Positions 58,557-64,000 of a stretch of 64,000 nt of DNA are shown piece after piece; position 1 is the first letter of the stretch; every line of letters starts with the position of its first letter. This DNA comes from Capra hircus (lineage: Eukaryota > Chordata > Mammalia > Artiodactyla > Bovidae): the NCBI RefSeq assembly GCF_001704415.2, contig NC_030814.1, positions 77,059,121 through 77,123,120 of the forward strand, given 5' to 3'. The notes beneath the pieces were generated by a model. The model did not search any database. It was given only the letters and a program-made list of their open reading frames with translations, and was not told where the DNA came from. A program made the position numbers and the translations under genes.

Positions 58557-58774
58557 CGTGCGTGCGTGTTAAGTTGCTTCAGTTGTGTCTGACTCTTTAC
58601 AATCCTATGGACTGTAGCTCTCAGGCTTCTCTGTCCATGGGATTCTCCAGGCAAGACTACTGGAGTGGGTTTCCATGCCCTCCTCCAGGGAATCTTCCCA
58701 ACCCAGGGATTGAACCCATGTGTCTCTTGCATTGGCAAGAGGGTTCTTTAATGCTAGTGCCACCTGGGAAGCCA
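58557..58774 (-). mobile_element. Bov-tA SINE
   Basis: Minus copy with a CGTGCGTGCGTG run at its tail side and head complement GCCACCTGGGAAGC. TTTAACATT (58548-58556) and TTTAACAAT (58775-58783) are a 9-bp duplication with one mismatch. Confidence 0.92.
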
Positions 58775-58783
58775 TTTAACAAT

Positions 58784-60032
58784 TGAGATTTTATGAATTT
58801 TTCAAAAGTAGTTCACTCCATAAACAACTGTGTATTTGTATTTCAATTTTACATAATATATATGAATGCATCTTTTTACAATCATTGAAAAAAATTAAAG
58901 TATCTTTAATCTTCAATAGCTCTCCATTTTGTTAAGAGAAGTGTTAATTTCCAAGATTAGCAATATCAAAACATTAAAAATGTCTCTTGTAGTTTTCAAT
59001 AAAGCAAATATATAGTGCAGAATAATAGTCTTGAAGGAAGGAAAAACAAATATCTGATTGAAATAGTCTTTCAATATCAGTATGATGCATTTTTGTTGGA
59101 TATATTGGATTGTTGCACATAGATTAAATTTGACAGGATACCAGACTATTGCCATACTTTTAGTTTTTAATTCACTACCTGTTTTTGATAAATGTGGAAA
59201 AGAAAAATTTATTTTTTAATTTTTCCTTATGGAGAAAACCAATTGAATAATATTTTAAAACTCTGCCATGACTATGTACCTGGATTACATTATTTTATAG
59301 ATAGCTGGGAGTTATTTTAGCCTTGACATTTCACTCGTCCTGAAAATAGTGATGATACATGGACTGGTACTAGAGCTCCCATTTTTCTTTCCAAAACTGC
59401 TTGATTAGCCTTTTTATCCACCCAAGACTACTGCCCAGGAAGCCTTCCGTGTCAAGGCCAATGCAGCTTTGATGAAACAGCATCTCAAGGTATTATGGTT
59501 TAAATTCTGGGCAGCAATGGGAGGCAGATGGTTTCTTGGTCTTGCCATTCATCCATATTTGTCCTTTCCTTAGATAGGGATTGAGAAGGATGTTTTAACT
59601 GGGTTCTATGTACTTTGTGTGCCCTTTGGGGACACAAGAAATCCAAAGAAGATACATGCACATATGGTTGAGCAGGGACAATAAGAAGAACTGGAAGTGA
59701 CATGAAACTTTATTTCTACCCTGGCATCGTCAGAACTCCAGGACACATATGCTACTGTGTCAAGTAACAAATATAACTCCTAACAAAAATCAAGAAAGGT
59801 TTTTAGAATAAAACTCCAAGTTATGCAAAACTCTGAAAGGACAGAGCCAACAAAATAGGTCTAAGAATAAGTGGGATGTTAGTTAAGCACAATTTTTCTG
59901 TGAATAACAGCTGAAGTAGTTGATGGAAAAGTCGAGGGATCAGTGATCCTTAGTGTTTACATCTGAATATACTTATTTATTTATAACAGTCCATCTGAAT
60001 CCTAACACCTGCCTTGACTTTGGTAACCTGGG
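58784..60032. other. No gene or assignable repeat
   Basis: Nothing recognised. 59340-59760 is less AT-rich but has no coding or repeat signature I know. Confidence 0.5.
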
Positions 60033-60298
60033 CTTTATTATTTTTCTCAATTTTTATTAGAGTATAGGTTGCTTTATAATGTGTTATTTTCTACTGTACA
60101 ACAAAATAAATCAGTTACACATCTACTTATACCCCCTATTTTTGGGTGTTTTCTTCCTATTTACATCACTACAGAGCACTGAGTAGAGTCCCCTGTGCTA
60201 TACAGTAGGTTCTCACTAGTTGTCTATTTTGTACACAGTAACGTATGTATGTCAACCCCCATACCCCAATTCATCCCACATCCCACCCCCTTTTGTCC

Positions 60299-60573
60299 CG
60301 AAGGCAATGGCACCCCACTCCAGTACTCTTGCCTGCAAAATCCCATGGACGGAGGAGCTTGGTAGGCTGCAGTCCATGGGGTCGCTAAGAGTCTGACACG
60401 ACTGAGTGACTTCACTTTCACTTTTCACTTTCCTGCATTGGAGAAGGAAATGGCAACCCACTCCAGTATTTTTGCCTGGAGAGTCCCATTGACAGCGGAG
60501 CCTGGTGGGCTGCCATCTCTGGGGTCGCACAGAGTCGGACACGACTGAAGCAACTTAGCAGCAGCAGCAGCAG
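60299..60573 (+). mobile_element. Bov-A2 SINE dimer nested in L1
   Basis: GAAGGCAATGGCACCCCACT start, linker CTTTCACTTTTCACTTTCC, second monomer and an AGCAGCAGCAGCAGCAG tail. The flanking duplication is short (GTCC), so its length is uncertain. Confidence 0.95.
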
Positions 60574-60663
60574 TCCATGTGTTTACTCTTTACATCTGTG
60601 TCTCTACTTCTGCTTTGTGAATAGGTTCATCTGTACCATTTTTCTATATTCCACATATATGTG

Positions 60664-60941
60664 TTGCTGCTGCTGCTGCTAAGGTGCTTCAGTCGTGTCC
60701 GACTCTTTGCGACCCCATAGACGGCAGCCCACCAGGCTCCCCCATCCCTGGGATTCTCCAGGCAAGAACACTGGAGTGGGTTGCCATTTCCTTCTCCAAT
60801 GCATTAAACTGAAAAGTGAAAGTGAAGTCGCTTAGTCGTGTCGGACTCTTCGCGACCCTATGGACTGCAGCCTACCAGGCTCCTCCGTCCATGGGATCTT
60901 CCAGGCAAGAGTACTGGAGTGGGGCGCCATTGCCTTCTCCG
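60664..60941 (-). mobile_element. Bov-A2 SINE dimer nested in L1, opposite orientation
   Basis: GCTGCTGCTGCTGCTAAGG on the left, both monomers, end GCCATTGCCTTCTCCG. CATATATGTG at 60654-60663 and 60942-60951 is a perfect 10-bp duplication. It faces the plus copy across about 90 bp. Confidence 0.95.
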
Positions 60942-61102
60942 CATATATGTGCTAACATACAATATTTTTCTCTTTCTGAATTACTTTAGTCTGTATGATA
61001 GTGTCTATGTCCATCCACGTCTCTGCAAATGGCAGAATTTTGTTCCTTTTTATAACTGAATAATATTCCATTGTACATATGTATCACATCTTCTTTATTA
61101 TT

Positions 61103-61808
61103 AAGCACTGTGTGGGGTGGAGCAGCTCACCCTAGCTCCTGGCAGGATGGCACATTCACCTTTGCAGAGCAATCTCCCAAATCAACACTTAGGGTAACAG
61201 AAGAGATCAACCACTTTACATGTTGGAAGACTCTATGAGGCGTAGGATTCTGGGACAGGCAGGCAACAAATAACCATGCAAGTCAATCTGAAGTATGCAA
61301 AGAGCTCTACTGGTCCCAATAATATACAGAAAACTGTCTTGTTATATAAACAAGAGATTAATTTAACTCATCTCTTTTTTCATTTGCATTATATCTCAGG
61401 AAATTTAAGTGGTTCACACTTAATTTTAAAATATCAGGTCAAAATGGATTTGAGCCACCTTACGAAATTGACAAAGAATCAGTCAAAGAATCAGGAATGC
61501 CTTGAAGGATTTTAGCTTTTCCGTAATACCTGTTAACACTCCTCTTCCCCTTCCCCCAACTCCAAAAAAGAACAAGTAAATTTATCATCTAGGTAAAGCA
61601 GTTTTTGCCATACATGGTTCTGAAACATGTAGCCTCTTCTGTTGATACTAGATTGACACCAAAAAGCCTCTCCTCTCAATAAAAATGAAGACACCAGGGG
61701 GGATAACAGGAGGCTTAGAAAAAGACATAGGACTCCACTTGCCCTACATCCTTGGCCACTGTATCCAATCCCTTTGTCTCCTTCTTTCTCCTCTTTTTTT
61801 TGAAGACA
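61103..61808. other. No gene or assignable repeat
   Basis: Nothing recognised. Confidence 0.5.
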
Positions 61809-61818
61809 TTTATAGACT

Positions 61819-62031
61819 TGAGCTTCCCTGGTGGCTCAGACTGTAAAGCATCTGCCTACAATGCGGGAGACCCTGATTTGATACCTGGGTTGGGAAGATC
61901 CCCTGAAGAAGGAAATGGCAACCCACTCTAGTACTCTTATCTGGAAAATTCCATGGACAGAGGAGCCTGGTAGGCTATAGTCCATGGGGTCACAAAGAGT
62001 TGGACATGACTGAGGGGCTTCGCTTACATCT
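61819..62031 (+). mobile_element. Bov-tA SINE, full length
   Basis: GAGCTTCCCTGGTGGCTCAG head, A monomer to GGACATGACTGAGGGGCTTC. TTTATAGACT at 61809-61818 and 62032-62041 is a perfect 10-bp duplication. Confidence 0.95.
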
Positions 62032-62041
62032 TTTATAGACT

Positions 62042-62699
62042 AGGACATGTACAAGACATTTTGCTATGAATACCTCAGGATTTTGTATATTATCATGAAA
62101 TCACCTTTCAGATATCCAAGAACTGATCTAGCTTGCCCATTTGTCATTGTTATACAATTATACAATACATAGTAAAATAATTTTTAAAAATTTGCTTAGA
62201 ACAAAAATATCAGTTATTCTATAGGTAACGTCTTTTTGCTGACATTACACAACAAATATTTTAATAGGGAAATACATTTTCCCACCATACTCATGCAAGC
62301 TTTCCTCTCCAGTCAATGGCCAGTTGCAAGCTGAAGACTAAAATTTCTGCAAGCAGCTATGATTCTTAATGCTATGAAATCAGTTATGGGATTGAGTGGC
62401 AAATATGGAAAAGCACAGAGAGGGAGGCAGGTCTTCTCTGCCTGACTGAGACTTGTCATATATTTAAGGGAGGAAAATCCACAAACAGAACATATCTATA
62501 CATTGGATGTAGCTTTATTGGCTGAGTTTAGGTTAAGACAATCTATGGCCCATATTGATTATTATGTTCCTTTCCTTTTCTCTCTTTAATTAAAAAATCA
62601 TTACTCTGGTAGATAATTCCTTTCTTTATAGAATTTTGAAAACTGCAGCATGAATAGTTTATATTGTGTATATCTATGGAGGAATTTTTAAATTGTCAG
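62042..62699. other. No gene or assignable repeat
   Basis: AT-rich; nothing recognised. Confidence 0.5.
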
Positions 62700-63060
62700 T
62701 GGGTTGTGTCACATTTCAGGAAAAAAGCAGATCACACCTCTCGGGGAAAAAAACTTGCCATTATCAAGGATGTTGTTCCCATGGCACCATTGATTTTGTC
62801 CAATGGTAGCAGCCTAAAATTTCCATAGAAACTGGATCTAACAATGACGGTTAAAAGTGCAGTTCTCCATAGCAATATCAGTTGAATTAAAAAGGAAGTG
62901 TAAATTGCCTTGTTATAATCTTTTCCCAAAGAGTGCAGATTCTCACAATAATTGCATTTCCTTGTCATAAGCAATTTTATTACACTGTGACCTGCTACCC
63001 AAGAGAGTAACTTTATAAGAGGGCTTGAGATCACCATCAGCACCATCCAGGGGATTCATC
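62700..63060. promoter_or_regulatory. Candidate regulatory island with three RFX-like X-box dyads
   Basis: GTTCCCATGGCACC (62775-62788), ATTTCCATAGAAAC (62819-62832) and TTCTCCATAGCAAT (62863-62876) each resemble the imperfect palindrome GTTnCCATrGnAAC bound by RFX winged-helix factors. The CCAT centres are exactly 44 bp apart. A CCAAT-type word lies between the first two (GTCCAATGG). The sequence is non-repetitive. Function is inference only; no promoter or exon is visible next to it. Confidence 0.35.
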
Positions 63061-63152
63061 CATAAAATTAAAAAATTATAATGCTTACTTCATTTGAAAG
63101 TTAGGGATGAATGTCTGTAAGTATTTCAACAGAAACATTTCAAAAACATTTA

Positions 63153-63304
63153 GTTTTCCCTTTCTTCCTTTCCTGCTTCATTTCTTCCTCCTTCTATCCT
63201 TCCCCTCATTCCTTAATTCTTTTTTCTTCCTTTTCTCTCTCCTTCATTTACTTTTTTCCTTGCTTCCTTCTTTTATATCCTTCTTTGCCCTCTTTCATCC
63301 TCAG
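63153..63304. repeat. 150-bp polypyrimidine (TTCC/CTTT) tract
   Basis: Nearly all C/T on plus, built from irregular CTTCC and TTCCTT words, ending TTTCATCCTCAG. It could be an old microsatellite. The CAG end after pyrimidines also resembles a splice acceptor. Confidence 0.9.
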
Positions 63305-64000
63305 GCACCTGTTTTCCCACTCATATATGAAGAACATCCAGAATTGGATCTTGTAGTCAAAGAGGAATCAGAGTATCTCTCCTTTCCTCTCACTTTCTGA
63401 TAGAGTCTAACATATCTAGTCATTGGGAGTCTGTGGCTACAAGAAAAATAACTGAACCAAATTTCTACTAAGGTAACTAAGAATTCACTGTATGCAACCA
63501 ATGAAGCTACAGCCCTTTTGCAGTGCATTCCAGTCAGAGCAACTACCAGGAAGAGCAAAAGAGCAGGAAGAAAGCCAAGCTCTTTCTTTCCCCTTATAGT
63601 AATAGGTTGGTTATCTCTTTCCTTTAATGGTGTCAGGCAGGGATAACAGAATCTGGTGAAAAACACTCTGTGCAGACTTGACTAGTAACTTGAGCCAGGA
63701 ATAAGAAGGAAAATTAGTTTGTTGCTTCCATTTGTCTGACTTCATTCATTCATTTTATCATTCACTCACACAGCAGATGCTTCCTGATTCCTTATTATTT
63801 GCTTATACCTCCAAGCAGTACCATTTACCTATTCCCTTCCATTCTCCATGTAATAATTCTCATTGGACTTCTCCAAAAGTTTCTTGTTTGTTCTTTTTTT
63901 TTTTTTTTCTGTGTAGTCCTTTTTTCCCTATGATCAACTCTTTCCTCCAGCCCATCCTACAAGCCTGTTGCCAGGTCAGACTTGCTAAGGAACTGTTTCT
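63305..64000. other. No gene proven
   Basis: A 121-residue minus frame (63666-63301) has no recognisable domain and overlaps the pyrimidine tract; it looks like chance. A 15-T run lies near 63894. Confidence 0.45.

Larger units (their letters stand above)
60043..61092 (-). mobile_element. Ruminant L1 3' end carrying two Bov-A2 copies
   Basis: L1 pieces at 60043-60298, 60574-60663 and 60942-61092 join into one continuous 3' UTR (TTTATTAGAGTATAGGTTGC to CTGAATAATATTCCATTGTA). CTTTATTATT at 60033-60042 and 61093-61102 is a perfect 10-bp target-site duplication of the L1. Confidence 0.92.

Noticed and set aside
63301..63666. 121-residue minus-strand open frame with a hydrophobic stretch
   Set aside because: No family resemblance, part of it is the complement of a low-complexity tract, and it starts without context.

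Overview
This window looks like non-coding DNA of a bovid ruminant (cattle, sheep, goat or a relative). It carries BovB (RTE-clade) LINEs, tRNA-derived Bov-tA SINEs, Bov-A2 dimers with AGC-rich tails, a young artiodactyl L1 and a CHR-type SINE. This combination is diagnostic of pecoran ruminants. I find no host protein-coding exon, no intact RNA gene, no CpG island and no prokaryotic-type feature. Every long reading frame that makes protein sense is a transposon relic (BovB ORF2, L1 ORF2, a Tigger transposase fragment). The window could be intergenic or inside a large intron; the sequence does not decide which. Family names come from recognising consensus features by eye, so old elements carry low confidence.

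Layout. 1-4.1 kb: a Bov-tA fragment, old L2/L1M relics, then an endogenous-retrovirus LTR split by a BovB fragment that contains a perfect 34-bp tandem array. 5.36-8.2 kb: the best BovB copy, with its 5' part inverted (endonuclease on -, reverse transcriptase on +) between 12-bp target-site duplications. 9.8-14.3 kb: two related LTRs in opposite orientation; the right one is split by a young L1 that is also 5'-inverted and has a perfect 13-bp duplication. 15.7-20.4 kb: Bov-tA copies, an ERV1-like LTR, MIR, an old L1M and a Tigger-type DNA transposon with transposase remains. 21-25 kb: BovB, L2-like sequence and an old L1M whose 3' UTR contains about 400 bp of almost pure A/T. 25-29 kb: a SINE cluster with several closely spaced inverted pairs and a MER5A split by a SINE. 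32-36 kb: a head-to-head BovB pair and a 2.5-kb BovB split by Bov-A2. 37-49 kb: sparse old repeats, a CHR SINE, an L1 end and another BovB. 49-51.2 kb: a three-part BovB composite flanked by one duplication. 51.6-58.8 kb: MIRs, BovB and SINEs. 60-62 kb: an L1 3' end carrying two opposed Bov-A2 copies, then a Bov-tA. 62.7-63.3 kb: non-repetitive DNA with three RFX-like dyads at exact 44-bp intervals, then a long polypyrimidine tract.

The elements do not form a pathway. Their relation is parasitic and historical: BovB and L1 supplied the machinery that mobilised the SINEs. BovB alone fills roughly 11 kb. The main value of the window is as a record of insertion mechanisms (twin priming, nesting, composites), plus a few unexplained structures: a 22-bp-arm hairpin at 8.5 kb, a degenerate repeat field at 42.7 kb and the dyad triplet at 62.8 kb. 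I did not find a new functional system here.
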